From: an uncultured Collinsella sp.
Lineage (GTDB): Bacteria > Actinomycetota > Coriobacteriia > Coriobacteriales > Coriobacteriaceae
NCBI GenBank assembly: GCA_938045085.1
Contig: CALINZ010000197.1
Location: 1-49,703, forward strand
Direction of reading: 5' to 3'
DNA: 49,703 bases
The translations under genes were made by a program, and so were the position numbers. The notes below the pieces were generated by a model. That model had not been told where the DNA came from and did not search any database. It saw only the letters and a list, made by a program, of their open reading frames with translations. Every line of letters starts with the position of its first letter. The stretch's first letter is position 1. Below, in pieces: positions 7,561-16,511 of the stretch.

Positions 7561-8919
7561 ATGGCAGCAACTGAGCAGCTGTTCAACGTTCGTGAGCGCA
7601 AGCGTTTTGAACGTCACGACATCTGGGAGCGCATCGCCGAGAACGGCACGATTTCCGCCGCCGTCATGGTCTTCGCCGCCATCGCCGCCGTCATTTGCGC
7701 CAATACCGATGCCTACGAGGCTATCCATCACTTTTTGGAGACCCCGCTGTATGTGGGTCTGGGCAACCTTACGGCCGGTCTTACCGTTGAGCTTTTCGTC
7801 AACGACTTCCTCATGGCGATTTTCTTTTTGTTGGTGGGCATTGAGCTTAAGTACGAGATGACGGTCGGCGAGCTCAAGAATCCGCGTCAGGCCATGCTTC
7901 CCATGCTGGCGGCCGTGGGCGGCGTCGTCGTTCCTGCCTGCATCTACCTGATCTTTAACCATGCCGGCGCCCGCAACGGTTGGGCCATCCCCATGGCAAC
8001 CGATATTGCCTTTGCGCTGGGCGTGCTGTCGCTTTTGGGCAACCGCGTGCCCAACGGCGTGCGCGTGTTCTTCTCGACGCTCGCCATCGCCGATGACCTC
8101 ATCTCCATCGCCGCCATCGCCATCTTCTACGGTCAGAGCCCCAATCCGTTTTGGTTGGGCGCCGCCGCGCTGGTGACCTGCGCGCTCGTGTGGCTCAACA
8201 AGACGCAGCATTACCGCCTCGCCCCGTATTCGGTACTGGGCCTGCTGTTGTGGTTCTGCATGTTCAAGAGCGGTGTACATGCCACGCTCGCCGGCGTCAT
8301 CCTGGCCTTTACCATTCCGGCCAAGTGCGGCGTCAAGCTCGATAGCCTCACCGATTGGTTGGGCGAGTGCCTGCCGCTGCTTGATGACCGCTACGACGAC
8401 GAGGCACACATCCTGGGCCAGCATGACTTTACCGTCTCGACCACCAGGGTCGAGCGCGTCATGCACCGCGTGACCCCGCCGCTCATCCGCATGGAGCGTC
8501 TGATCTCCACGCCGGTCAACTTTGTGATTCTGCCGATCTTTGCGTTCGTGAACGCACAGGTTCGCCTAGTGGGTGTGGATATGAGCACGCTGCTCACCGA
8601 CCCGGTGACGCTCGGCGTGTACTTTGGCATGCTGCTGGGCAAGCCGATCGGCATCTTTGGCATGACGTTTGCCCTGGTTAAGTTTAGGGTCTGCGAGCTG
8701 CCGCATAACGTTAACTGGCACATGATTGCCGGTGTGGGCATTCTGGGCGGCATCGGCTTCACCATGTCGATCCTCATCAGCGGCCTTGCCTTCCCGACGG
8801 CCCAGTTTGAGGTTCTGGCTGCCAAGGCCGCCATCCTTGCCGGTTCGGTCACCGCTGCCGTGCTCGGTATGATCTACATGAGCGTGGTCTGCAAACACCC
8901 CGCGCCCAAGGACGAGTAA
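7561..8919 (+). CDS. nhaA: Na+/H+ antiporter NhaA
   Basis: A 452-residue inner-membrane antiporter that exports Na+ in exchange for protons. The signature ATDIAFALGVL is followed by LAIADDLIS, with the paired Asp178-Asp179 corresponding to the essential aspartates of the family. It has about twelve hydrophobic segments, and a hydrophilic stretch (about residues 255-305) makes it longer than the 388-residue E. coli protein. GAAAGGAG precedes the ATG. It stands alone with a structured leader and a shared terminator after it. Confidence 0.94.
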   Translation: MAATEQLFNVRERKRFERHDIWERIAENGTISAAVMVFAAIAAVICANTDAYEAIHHFLETPLYVGLGNLTAGLTVELFVNDFLMAIFFLLVGIELKYEMTVGELKNPRQAMLPMLAAVGGVVVPACIYLIFNHAGARNGWAIPMATDIAFALGVLSLLGNRVPNGVRVFFSTLAIADDLISIAAIAIFYGQSPNPFWLGAAALVTCALVWLNKTQHYRLAPYSVLGLLLWFCMFKSGVHATLAGVILAFTIPAKCGVKLDSLTDWLGECLPLLDDRYDDEAHILGQHDFTVSTTRVERVMHRVTPPLIRMERLISTPVNFVILPIFAFVNAQVRLVGVDMSTLLTDPVTLGVYFGMLLGKPIGIFGMTFALVKFRVCELPHNVNWHMIAGVGILGGIGFTMSILISGLAFPTAQFEVLAAKAAILAGSVTAAVLGMIYMSVVCKHPAPKDE

Positions 8920-8936
8920 GAGCACATACAAGTTTG

Positions 8937-8974
8937 AAAACGCCGCCTGTGAACACCATCACAAGCGGCGTTTT
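8937..8974. terminator. bidirectional terminator between nhaA and a convergent gene
   Basis: AAAACGCCGCCTGTGA pairs with TCACAAGCGGCGTTTT (one G-U pair) around a 6-nt loop. The A-run and T-run let it work on both strands. Confidence 0.85.
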
Positions 8975-9005
8975 AGTCATTGGGGACGTTCTTAAACGAC
9001 TAGGT

Positions 9006-9260
9006 TTATTCCACCGTTCCGTAGACGGCGCCCCAGCCGTGGGCGGCAAGGGCGGAGTTGAGCTGGTCGCAAAGCGATTGGCGGTCGTAGTAGCCGGGCG
9101 GCAATAGGTTCACGATTTCCATGAGATCGGGCGCCAGGTCCAAGATCTCGGCCTGTACGATGAGATCCAGGCGGTCGATGGCGCGGCGGTCGTAAAACAG
9201 CCCGTCGACCAGGCGCTGCAGGTCGCCGAATTCCTCGGCCTGGAACGATCCGTATTCCAT
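9006..9260 (-). CDS. small conserved-looking protein of unknown function
   Basis: An 84-residue acidic protein with no family I can name. AAGGAGG lies upstream of the ATG at 9260; a longer form from 9311 lacks a site. It has no signal peptide or membrane segment. The middle (RRAIDRLDLIVQAEILDLAPDL) is predicted helical and resembles a small regulatory or adaptor fold. It is convergent with nhaA and divergent from the aminotransferase. Function cannot be assigned. Confidence 0.7.
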   Translation of the reverse strand: MEYGSFQAEEFGDLQRLVDGLFYDRRAIDRLDLIVQAEILDLAPDLMEIVNLLPPGYYDRQSLCDQLNSALAAHGWGAVYGTVE

Positions 9261-9409
9261 AGTGCCTCCTTGGGCGCCCCACGCCGGCATGCACGGCGAT
9301 TCGTAAATCATTGCGATGAACTTAATCTATCACGGCTTCATGCCGTTGCGGCGGTGGCGGTCTATACTTAGACGAACTGCAACGTCCCGCTTCGCGAAAG
9401 GTCGCACCC

Positions 9410-10714
9410 ATGCAGACGATCTACCAGAAGATGGAAACCACCGAACTCGATGCCGCCATCGAGGCGCTCAAAGCCGAGGTCGCCGAGGTCAAGGCCAAGG
9501 GCCTGGCGCTCGACATGGCCCGCGGCAAGCCGTCGCCCTCCCAGGTGGACATCTCTCGACCCATGCTCGATATCCTCAATGCCGATGCCGATCTGCACGA
9601 CGGCAACGTCGACTGCTCAAACTACGGTTGCTTTGAGGGCATTCCCTCGGCGCGCAAGCTGGCGGGGGAGTTCCTGGGTTGCCCTGCCGAGCAGACGCTC
9701 GTACTGGGTTCGTCGAGCCTTCTGATCGAGCACGATATCGCCGGCATGTTTTGGCGCTGCGGTTCGTGCGGCAGCGAGCCCTGGGAGGCTTACGAGGCCG
9801 CGCACGACGGCAAGAAAGTCAAGTTCCTGTGCCCTGTTCCCGGCTACGACCGTCACTTTGGCATCACCGCCGACCTGGGTATCGAGAATGTCCCCGTCGC
9901 GATGACCGACAACGGCCCCGACATGGACGAGGTCGAGCGTCTGGTTGCCGCCGACGACTCCATCAAGGGCATCTGGTGCGTGCCCAAGTATTCCAACCCC
10001 ACGGGCATCACCTTTAGCGAGGACACCGTGCGTCGCCTGGTCGAGATGCCCACGGCCGCGCCCGATTTCCGCATCTTTTGGGACAACGCCTACTGCGTGC
10101 ACGACCTGTACGACGAGACCGACGAGCTCGCCAATATCTTCGACCTCGCTCGCGCGGCGGGCACCGAGGACCGCGTGGTGGCTTTTGCCTCGACGTCCAA
10201 GATTACCTTCCCGGGCGCCGGCATCGGCTTCATCGGTGCGAGCCCCGCGGTCATCGCCGAGTTCTCCAAGCGCCTGAAGGCCGGCCTCATCAGCGCCGAC
10301 AAGCTCAACCAGCTGCGCCACGTGCGCTTCCTTCCCACCATCGAGGCGGTCAAGGAGCACATGAAAAAGCATGCCGAGTTCCTGCGTCCGCGCTTTGAGG
10401 CCGTTGAGCGCAAGCTCACCGAGGGCCTGGGCGATACGGGCTGTGCCACCTGGACGCACCCCCGCGGCGGCTACTTTGTAAGCTTCGATGGTCCCGAGGG
10501 CTCGGCCCAGAAGGTCGCCGCGCTTTGCGCCGACCTGGGCGTCAAGCTCACGCCGGCCGGTGCCACCTGGCCCTATGGCAAGGATCCGCGCGATACCAAC
10601 ATCCGTATTGCGCCGAGCTATCCCACGGTCGAGGACCTGGAGGCCGCGCTCGACGTGCTGGTGCTGGCCGTTAAGCTTGTCGCTGCCGAGCTTGCTCGTG
10701 CCGAGCGCGCCTAA
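9410..10714 (+). CDS. class I aminotransferase, aspartate aminotransferase subgroup 1c-like
   Basis: A 434-residue PLP enzyme. The PLP lysine is Lys264 in STSKITFPG. Other fold-type I marks are YSNPTG and WDNAYCVHDLY (Asp-x-x-Tyr binding the cofactor). The N-terminal block with LDMARGKPSPSQ and YGCFEGIPSARKL is characteristic of the separate aspartate aminotransferase branch known from Corynebacterium. It would transfer amino groups between aspartate or similar donors and 2-oxoglutarate. GAAAGGTCG precedes the ATG. The exact substrate is not certain. Confidence 0.85.
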   Translation: MQTIYQKMETTELDAAIEALKAEVAEVKAKGLALDMARGKPSPSQVDISRPMLDILNADADLHDGNVDCSNYGCFEGIPSARKLAGEFLGCPAEQTLVLGSSSLLIEHDIAGMFWRCGSCGSEPWEAYEAAHDGKKVKFLCPVPGYDRHFGITADLGIENVPVAMTDNGPDMDEVERLVAADDSIKGIWCVPKYSNPTGITFSEDTVRRLVEMPTAAPDFRIFWDNAYCVHDLYDETDELANIFDLARAAGTEDRVVAFASTSKITFPGAGIGFIGASPAVIAEFSKRLKAGLISADKLNQLRHVRFLPTIEAVKEHMKKHAEFLRPRFEAVERKLTEGLGDTGCATWTHPRGGYFVSFDGPEGSAQKVAALCADLGVKLTPAGATWPYGKDPRDTNIRIAPSYPTVEDLEAALDVLVLAVKLVAAELARAERA

Positions 10715-10780
10715 CGCCTAGGGCCCCGCAAGTCCGCGCCCAGTACTATCCGCACTTTCGATACGTAAAGGAGCGTATAC

Positions 10781-11095
10781 ATGGATTTGGGTATTTCCAC
10801 CAACCCCACGCCGGAGATCTACACCATTAAGGTAACCGGCGAGATCGATATCTCTAACGCCGATAGCCTGCGCAATGCTATCGACCTGGCGCTCGAGCAG
10901 CCCACTGAGGCCGTTGAGCTCGATTTTGCCCAGGTGAGCTACATCGATTCGACGGGCATTGGCGTGCTCGTGGGCGCCGCGCACCACGCGGTCGACCACG
11001 GTAAGCGCTTTAGCTGCACTAATGTGCAGCCCCAGGTGATGCGCGTGGTTCAGCTGCTGGGCGTCGACCAGGAGATTTCGATCACGGCGGCATAA
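10781..11095 (+). CDS. STAS-domain protein, anti-sigma factor antagonist type
   Basis: A 104-residue single STAS domain of the SpoIIAA/RsbV type. The phospho-acceptor segment is YIDSTGIGVLVG with Ser57. In the family an anti-sigma kinase phosphorylates this serine; the unphosphorylated form frees a sigma factor. No anti-sigma kinase, PP2C phosphatase or sigma gene is adjacent, so the partner must lie elsewhere. AAAGGAG precedes the ATG. Confidence 0.88.
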   Translation: MDLGISTNPTPEIYTIKVTGEIDISNADSLRNAIDLALEQPTEAVELDFAQVSYIDSTGIGVLVGAAHHAVDHGKRFSCTNVQPQVMRVVQLLGVDQEISITAA

Positions 11096-11248
11096 TCTTT
11101 GCCCCCAAAAGGGCGTGCCGTTTGGCATATGTTTGTGATGCGCTCGGACGTTTTGGCGTCCGGGCGCTATACTTGACCGAATGAATAGACGAGTTCCGGC
11201 CGAATGGCGCGGTGCGGGCTCGACTCACATCGAGCCTTGGAGGTATGT

Positions 11249-11830
11249 GTGTTTGGTATTGGAGAGGGTGAGCTGGCAATCATCGTGGTCTTCGGCTTTT
11301 TGCTGTTTGGCCCGGATAAGCTCCCGCAGATGGGCCGCACGATCGGCCGTGCCATCCGTCAGTTCCGCGAGACGCAGGAAAAGATGACGGCCGTTGTTCA
11401 GTCCGAGATCATCGATCCGGTAAGCGAGGCTGCTTCGGCTCCGGTCAAGCCCAAGAAGGCTGCCGTCGATGACGATTCCGATGCGGACGATGATGCCGTC
11501 GAGACGGTCGCGCCCGCAAAGAAGGAGACCTTTGCCGAGCGCCGTGCCCGCCTTGCCGCCGAGAAGGCTGCGAGCGAGGGTGCCACCGAGGACGAAGGTA
11601 TTGCCGAGGAGGCCAAGGGTGCAGAGCCTGCCGCCGCTGCTGCTGCCGCAGCCGAGCCCGAGCCTGCTGCAGAGCCGGAGCCCGAGCCCGAGCCGGCAGA
11701 GCCCACGACGGCTGACCTCTACGCCCGTCGTCCCCGTAAGCGCAAGGCTGTCGTCGACCAGCTCGCTCGCGAGCTCGAGGCCGAGGACGACGCCGCTGCC
11801 GCCGACGCCCCGAAGGGAGGCGATGAGTAA
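11249..11830 (+). CDS. TatA/TatB-family twin-arginine translocase subunit
   Basis: A 193-residue Tat component. The start is GTG at 11249, with GGAGG 5 nt upstream and a product beginning V-F-G-I-G; the longer reading from 11204 lacks a ribosome site. One membrane helix (about residues 5-20) is followed by FGPDKLP and an amphipathic helix GRTIGRAIRQFR. The rest is a charged, low-complexity tail rich in Ala, Glu and Pro (EPEPAAEPEPEPEP). The FGPxxLP motif and the length resemble TatB more than TatA. The stop overlaps the tatC start by one base. Confidence 0.85.
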   Translation: MFGIGEGELAIIVVFGFLLFGPDKLPQMGRTIGRAIRQFRETQEKMTAVVQSEIIDPVSEAASAPVKPKKAAVDDDSDADDDAVETVAPAKKETFAERRARLAAEKAASEGATEDEGIAEEAKGAEPAAAAAAAAEPEPAAEPEPEPEPAEPTTADLYARRPRKRKAVVDQLARELEAEDDAAAADAPKGGDE

Positions 11831-12621
11831 TGCCTATCGGACCTGCGCGTATGCCGCTCTTCGATCACCTGGGAGAGCTCCGTCGCCGCCTGACCATCGT
11901 GGTCGTGTCGGTGTTCGCCGCCGCTATCGTGCTGTATTTCGCCACGCCTGTGGTGCTCGACATCCTGGAAGATCCCATCCGCTCCTTTGTGCCGGACGGT
12001 AAGTTCTACATCACTACCACGCTCGGCGGCTTTGGCTTGCGCTTCTCGCTGGCCATCAAGATGGCCGTGGTCATGTGCACGCCCATGATCATCTGGCAGA
12101 TTCTGGCGTTTTTCCTGCCGGCGCTTCGCCCCAACGAGCGCAAGTGGGTCGTGCCCACGGTGCTCGCCTCGACGGTGCTGTTCTTCCTGGGTGCCATCTT
12201 CTGCTACTTCATCATCATTCCTGCGGGCTTTGAGTGGCTCATCGGCGAGACCTCGGCCGTCGCTACGGCACTGCCCGATCTGGAGAACTACGTCAACATG
12301 GAGCTGCTCTTTATGATCGGCTTTGGCGTGGCGTTTGAGCTGCCGCTCATCATCTTCTATCTGTCCGTCTTCCACATCGTGTCCTACGCTGCTTTCCGCG
12401 GTGCCTGGCGTTATGTATACGTTGGCCTGCTCGTGGGTTCGGCTGTGATCACGCCCGACGGCTCGCCCGTTACGCTGGGTCTCATGTATGGCGCCCTGCT
12501 CTCGCTCTACGAGATTTCGCTCGCCATCGCCCGTGTGGTCATTACCGCGCGCGAGGGCAAGGAGGGCCTGTTTGTGAGTCGTCTGGACCTGTTCTCGGAC
12601 GATGAGGACGACGAGGAGTAA
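11830..12621 (+). CDS. tatC: Sec-independent translocase TatC
   Basis: A 263-residue, six-helix membrane protein that recognises twin-arginine signal peptides. The N-terminal signature MPLFDHLGELRRRL starts at residue 8, and the FxxPAL(R)PNER loop follows the second helix. The C-terminus is acidic (SDDEDDEE). The ATG overlaps the preceding stop (TAATG) and GGGAGG lies upstream, so it is translationally coupled to the TatA/B gene. The two could form a minimal Tat system, but another TatA may lie elsewhere. Confidence 0.93.
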   Translation: MPIGPARMPLFDHLGELRRRLTIVVVSVFAAAIVLYFATPVVLDILEDPIRSFVPDGKFYITTTLGGFGLRFSLAIKMAVVMCTPMIIWQILAFFLPALRPNERKWVVPTVLASTVLFFLGAIFCYFIIIPAGFEWLIGETSAVATALPDLENYVNMELLFMIGFGVAFELPLIIFYLSVFHIVSYAAFRGAWRYVYVGLLVGSAVITPDGSPVTLGLMYGALLSLYEISLAIARVVITAREGKEGLFVSRLDLFSDDEDDEE

Positions 12622-12627
12622 ATCGGT

Positions 12628-12984
12628 ATGCACGAGGTTGGCATTGTCAACGGCATACTCGATACAGTGATTCGCGCGGCGCGTGGGGCGGGGGCCTCGC
12701 GCGCCGTTTTGGTAACGCTGCGTATCGGGGATATGACCGAGGTCGTGCGCGAGGCGCTCGACTTTGCCTGGGAGACGTTTCGCGACGAGGACCCGCTCAC
12801 GCGCGGCTGCGAGCTTGCCGTGGAGGAGGTCCATCCACAAAGCGAGTGCCTGGACTGCGGCGAGGTCTTTGATCACGACCGTTTCCATTGTCGCTGTCCC
12901 CAGTGTGGCGGCGCCAACGTGCGCCTGCTGCACGGCCGCGAGCTCGACATCGCCAGTATCGAAATCGAAACCCCCGACGATTAA
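12628..12984 (+). CDS. hypA: hydrogenase maturation nickel metallochaperone HypA
   Basis: A 118-residue protein of normal length. The N-terminal MHE supplies the nickel ligand His2. The zinc site is Cys74-x2-Cys77 and Cys90-x2-Cys93. It delivers nickel to NiFe-hydrogenase (or urease) precursors together with HypB. It starts 6 bp after tatC. The nearest hydrogenase or other hyp genes are not in the window. Confidence 0.92.
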   Translation: MHEVGIVNGILDTVIRAARGAGASRAVLVTLRIGDMTEVVREALDFAWETFRDEDPLTRGCELAVEEVHPQSECLDCGEVFDHDRFHCRCPQCGGANVRLLHGRELDIASIEIETPDD

Positions 12985-13037
12985 CCCGCCAGCCACTGGG
13001 GATGGGGTATAAATGGTAGAAGTAAGGAGCGCTAAGT

Positions 13038-13721
13038 ATGGCTGAGAAAACGATTGATATCGCGTCGCCGATTCTGTCGCGCAATGAGCGCCTGGCAGAT
13101 CAGCTGCGACAGCGATTTGATGAGACAGGCACCTATGTGATCAATGTGTTGTCGAGCCCTGGCTCGGGCAAGACCACTACGATTCTGGGCACCAACGAGC
13201 ACCTGCGCGACAAGGCCGGCTTGCGCTGCGCCGTCATCGAGGGCGACATCGCCTCGGATGTCGATGCCATTACCATGAAGGAAGCCGGCATGCCCGCCAT
13301 CCAGATCAACACGGGCGGCCTGTGCCACCTTGAGGGCAATATGATCATGGAGGCCGTTGACGCGTTCGACCGGGCCGTTGGGCTCGATAACATCGATGTC
13401 ATCTTTATCGAAAACGTGGGTAACCTGGTCTGCCCAGTCGACTTTGACCTGGGTGAGAACCTGTCCATCATGATCCTCTCGGTGCCCGAGGGCGACGACA
13501 AGCCCATCAAGTACCCGGGCATCTTCCAGCACGCTGGCGCGCAGCTGCTCAACAAGGTCGACGTGGCTCCGGCTTTCGATTTTGACATGGATAGGTATAC
13601 TAAGACACTCGATGACCTCAATCCGCAGGCGCCGCGGTTTGCCGTGAGCGCGCGCAAGGGCGAGGGCATGGATGCCTGGTGCGATTGGCTCATCGGGCAG
13701 ATTGAGCAAGCAAGGGCGTAA
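13038..13721 (+). CDS. hypB: hydrogenase maturation GTPase HypB
   Basis: A 227-residue SIMIBI-class GTPase. The Walker A motif is SSPGSGKTTT (about residue 39), followed by ENVGNLVCP with the metal-binding cysteine and NKVD for guanine recognition. It lacks the N-terminal CxxCGC and His-rich extensions found in some HypB proteins, so only the G-domain metal site is present. TAAGGAG precedes the ATG. TATAAA at 13008 in the hypA-hypB gap may be an internal promoter. It drives nickel insertion with HypA. Confidence 0.93.
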   Translation: MAEKTIDIASPILSRNERLADQLRQRFDETGTYVINVLSSPGSGKTTTILGTNEHLRDKAGLRCAVIEGDIASDVDAITMKEAGMPAIQINTGGLCHLEGNMIMEAVDAFDRAVGLDNIDVIFIENVGNLVCPVDFDLGENLSIMILSVPEGDDKPIKYPGIFQHAGAQLLNKVDVAPAFDFDMDRYTKTLDDLNPQAPRFAVSARKGEGMDAWCDWLIGQIEQARA

Positions 13722-13775
13722 GTCGGCCGCCATACGGGCGGGCGTAGCCGCAGAGATACGAGATAGGAGCCTCTT

Positions 13776-16370
13776 TTGAAGCTCATCATCGCCGAGAAAA
13801 ACGACGCCGCGCGTCAGATTGCCGAGCGTCTGTCCACGGGCAAGCCCAAAAAGGACAAGGTGTACAACACCGCCATCTACCGTTTTGAGTGGAAGGGCGA
13901 GGAGTGCGTGACCATCGGCCTTGCCGGTCACATCCTAGCGCCCGATTTTTGCGACAGCGTGCTGTTCGATAAAAAGCTGGGCTGGTATTCGGTCACCGAG
14001 GACGGCGAGATGCTGCCGGCCGACATACCCGATGGCCTGGCGCGTCCGCCCTACGACACCAAGCGCAAGCCGTTTCTTGCCGATGGCATCTCAATCAAGG
14101 GCTGGAAACTCGAGAGCCTGCCTTACCTCACCTGGGCGCCCGTCATTAAGCTACCGGCCGAGAAGGAACTCATTCGTTCGCTCAAGAACCTCGCCAAGAA
14201 GTCCGACAGTGTCATCATCGCCACGGACTTCGATCGCGAGGGCGAGCTGATCGGTTCGGACGCCCTCAACAAGGTGCGCGAGGTTGCGCCCGACCTGCCG
14301 GTCGCCCGCGCCCAGTATTCTTCGTTTACCAAGGCCGAGATCACGCAGGCCTTCGATAATCTCGTCTCGCTCGACCAGAATCTGGCCGACGCCGGCGAGA
14401 GCCGCCAGCACATCGACCTCATTTGGGGTGCGGTGCTCACGCGCTACCTGACGCTCGCCAAGTTTGGCGGCTTTGGTAACGTGCGCTCTGCTGGCCGTGT
14501 GCAGACGCCGACGCTTGCCCTGGTGGTCGAGCGCGAGCGCGAGCGCATGGCGTTTGTGCCCGAGGACTATTGGCAGATCCGCGGCATGGGCGCCGCACAG
14601 GGTGCTGCCGAGGACGACCGCTTTAAGATTGCGCACAAGACGGCGCGCTTTACCGACAAGGATGCTGCTGAGGCGGCGTACGGCCACGTTGACGGCGTTG
14701 CGACGGCAACCGTCGCCGCGGTGACCAAGCGTTCGCGCAAGCAGCAGCCGCCCACGCCGTTTGCGACCACCTCGCTGCAGGCTGCCGCCGCAGCCGAGGG
14801 CATCTCACCTGCGCGTACCATGCGCATCGCCGAGTCCCTCTACATGGCCAGTCTCATCAGCTACCCGCGTGTCGACAATACCGTGTACCCTGCGACGCTC
14901 GATCTGGGCGCCGTGGTGAGCGACCTTGCAAAGATCAACCCGGCGCTGGCGCCCGTGTGCAAAAAGGTGCTCGCCGGCCCCATGAAGCCCACGCGCGGCA
15001 AAGTCGAAACCACCGACCACCCGCCTATCTATCCCACGGGCGAGGGCGATCCGTCCGCGCTCGACGGTGGCCAGCGCAAGCTCTACGACCTCATCGCCCG
15101 TCGCTTCCTGGCAACGCTCATGGGTCCCGCGACCATCGAGAACACCAAGCTCGAGCTCGACGTCAATGGTGAGCCGTTCGTGGCTTCGGGCGATGTGCTC
15201 GTGACCCCGGGTTTCCGCGAGGCGTATCCGTATGGACTCAAGCGCGACGAGCAGATGCCGCCGCTGGAGCAGGGCGATGCGGTCGACGTGTTCGACATTA
15301 AGCTCGAGGCCAAGCAGACCGAGCCGCCCGCACGCTACAGCCAGGGCAAGCTCGTGCAGGAGATGGAAAAGCGCGGCCTGGGCACCAAGTCCACGCGCGC
15401 GAGCATCATCGAGCGCCTGTACGCCGTGCGCTATCTCAAAAACGATCCCGTGGAGCCGAGCCAGCTGGGCATCGCCATCATCGATGCACTGTCGCAGTTT
15501 GCCCCGCGCATCACGAGCCCCGATATGACCAGCGAGCTCGACGGCGACATGACCCGCGTGGAGCGCGGCGAGGACACCGAAGAGCATGTCGTGACGCACT
15601 CGCGCGCGCTGCTGGCCGGTGTGCTCGACGAGCTGCTCAAGCATACGCAGGAACTGGGCGATGCTATCAGCGACGCCGTCACGGCCGATGCGCGCGTGGG
15701 CGCCTGCCCCAAGTGCGGCAAGGACTTGGTTATGAAGACGAGCGCCAAGACCCGCGGCAGCTTTATCGGCTGCATGGGCTGGCCCGACTGCGATGTGACC
15801 TATCCGGTGCCGAGCGGCGTCAAGGTGAGCCCGCTCGAGGGCGAGGCTGCTGTGTGCCCCGAATGCGGTGCGCCGCGCATTAAGTGCCAGCCGTTCCGCC
15901 AAAAGGCTTTCGAGATTTGCGTGAACCCCACATGCCCCACCAACTACGAGCCCGACCTTAAGGTGGGCGAGTGCAAGGTGTGCGCCGAGGCAGGACGCCA
16001 TGGCGACCTGATCGCACACAAGAGCGAGAAGAGCGGCAAGCGCTTTATCCGCTGCACCAACTATGACGACTGCGGCGTGAGCTATCCGCTGCCGGCGCGT
16101 GGCAAGCTCGAGGCGACGGGCGAGACCTGCCCCGAGTGCGGCGCCCCCATCGTGGTGGTCAACACCGCGCGCGGCCCGTGGCGCATCTGCGTGAACATGG
16201 ACTGCCCGACCAAGGAGAAGAAGCCCGCCCGCGGCCGCAAGACCACGACCAAGGCGAGCGCGGCGAAGAAGACCTCGACTGCGAAGAAGACGACGGCTAA
16301 GAAAGCCACTGCCGCCAAGAAGACGACCGCGAAGAAGTCGACTGCCAAGAAAGCAGCCGCCGACAAGTAA
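13776..16370 (+). CDS. topA: type IA DNA topoisomerase (archaeal-TopA-like) with zinc ribbons and a Lys-rich tail
   Basis: An 864-residue enzyme that relaxes negative supercoils by cutting one strand. A Toprim domain (KLIIAEKNDAAR at the start, FDREGELIG near residue 151) is followed by the cleavage domain, with catalytic Tyr363 in SYPRVDN. Three four-cysteine zinc ribbons lie at about 645-810. The last 45 residues are repeats of lysine, alanine and threonine like a histone-H1 tail and probably bind DNA. The start codon is TTG with TAGGAG upstream. SYPRVDN rather than TYMRTDS points to the archaeal-type branch. Confidence 0.9.
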   Translation: MKLIIAEKNDAARQIAERLSTGKPKKDKVYNTAIYRFEWKGEECVTIGLAGHILAPDFCDSVLFDKKLGWYSVTEDGEMLPADIPDGLARPPYDTKRKPFLADGISIKGWKLESLPYLTWAPVIKLPAEKELIRSLKNLAKKSDSVIIATDFDREGELIGSDALNKVREVAPDLPVARAQYSSFTKAEITQAFDNLVSLDQNLADAGESRQHIDLIWGAVLTRYLTLAKFGGFGNVRSAGRVQTPTLALVVERERERMAFVPEDYWQIRGMGAAQGAAEDDRFKIAHKTARFTDKDAAEAAYGHVDGVATATVAAVTKRSRKQQPPTPFATTSLQAAAAAEGISPARTMRIAESLYMASLISYPRVDNTVYPATLDLGAVVSDLAKINPALAPVCKKVLAGPMKPTRGKVETTDHPPIYPTGEGDPSALDGGQRKLYDLIARRFLATLMGPATIENTKLELDVNGEPFVASGDVLVTPGFREAYPYGLKRDEQMPPLEQGDAVDVFDIKLEAKQTEPPARYSQGKLVQEMEKRGLGTKSTRASIIERLYAVRYLKNDPVEPSQLGIAIIDALSQFAPRITSPDMTSELDGDMTRVERGEDTEEHVVTHSRALLAGVLDELLKHTQELGDAISDAVTADARVGACPKCGKDLVMKTSAKTRGSFIGCMGWPDCDVTYPVPSGVKVSPLEGEAAVCPECGAPRIKCQPFRQKAFEICVNPTCPTNYEPDLKVGECKVCAEAGRHGDLIAHKSEKSGKRFIRCTNYDDCGVSYPLPARGKLEATGETCPECGAPIVVVNTARGPWRICVNMDCPTKEKKPARGRKTTTKASAAKKTSTAKKTTAKKATAAKKTTAKKSTAKKAAADK

Positions 16371-16392
16371 CGGCGCAGTCGAAACATTGCCC

Positions 16393-16432
16393 AAAAAACG
16401 AGCGAGGGTCCCATGATCCTCGCTCGTTTTTT
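16393..16432. terminator. strong bidirectional terminator after topA
   Basis: A perfect 15-bp stem AAAAAACGAGCGAGG / CCTCGCTCGTTTTTT around a 10-nt loop. It separates topA from the convergent zinc-ribbon gene. Confidence 0.9.
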
Positions 16433-16434
16433 GA

Positions 16435-16493
16435 CCGGCAGTTAGGGACATTCCTTTTTCTGCCGGCAGTTTAGGAACGTCCCTAACTGCCGG
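16435..16493. repeat. intergenic inverted repeat with CCGGCAGTTAGGGAC arms
   Basis: CCGGCAGTTAGGGAC (16435-16449) is perfectly inverted at 16479-16493. The interior carries a slightly diverged extra copy, CCGGCAGTTTAGGAACGTCC, in direct orientation. It is not needed for termination because a strong terminator lies just before it, so a mobile or REP-like palindrome is likely. Confidence 0.65.
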
Positions 16494-16511
16494 CTTGGAA
16501 ACGACAAGGCG

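Noticed and set aside
14805..16451. 548-codon minus-strand frame over topA
   Set aside because: Shadow of the topoisomerase gene, composed of low-complexity Ala/Leu/Arg, crossing a strong terminator.
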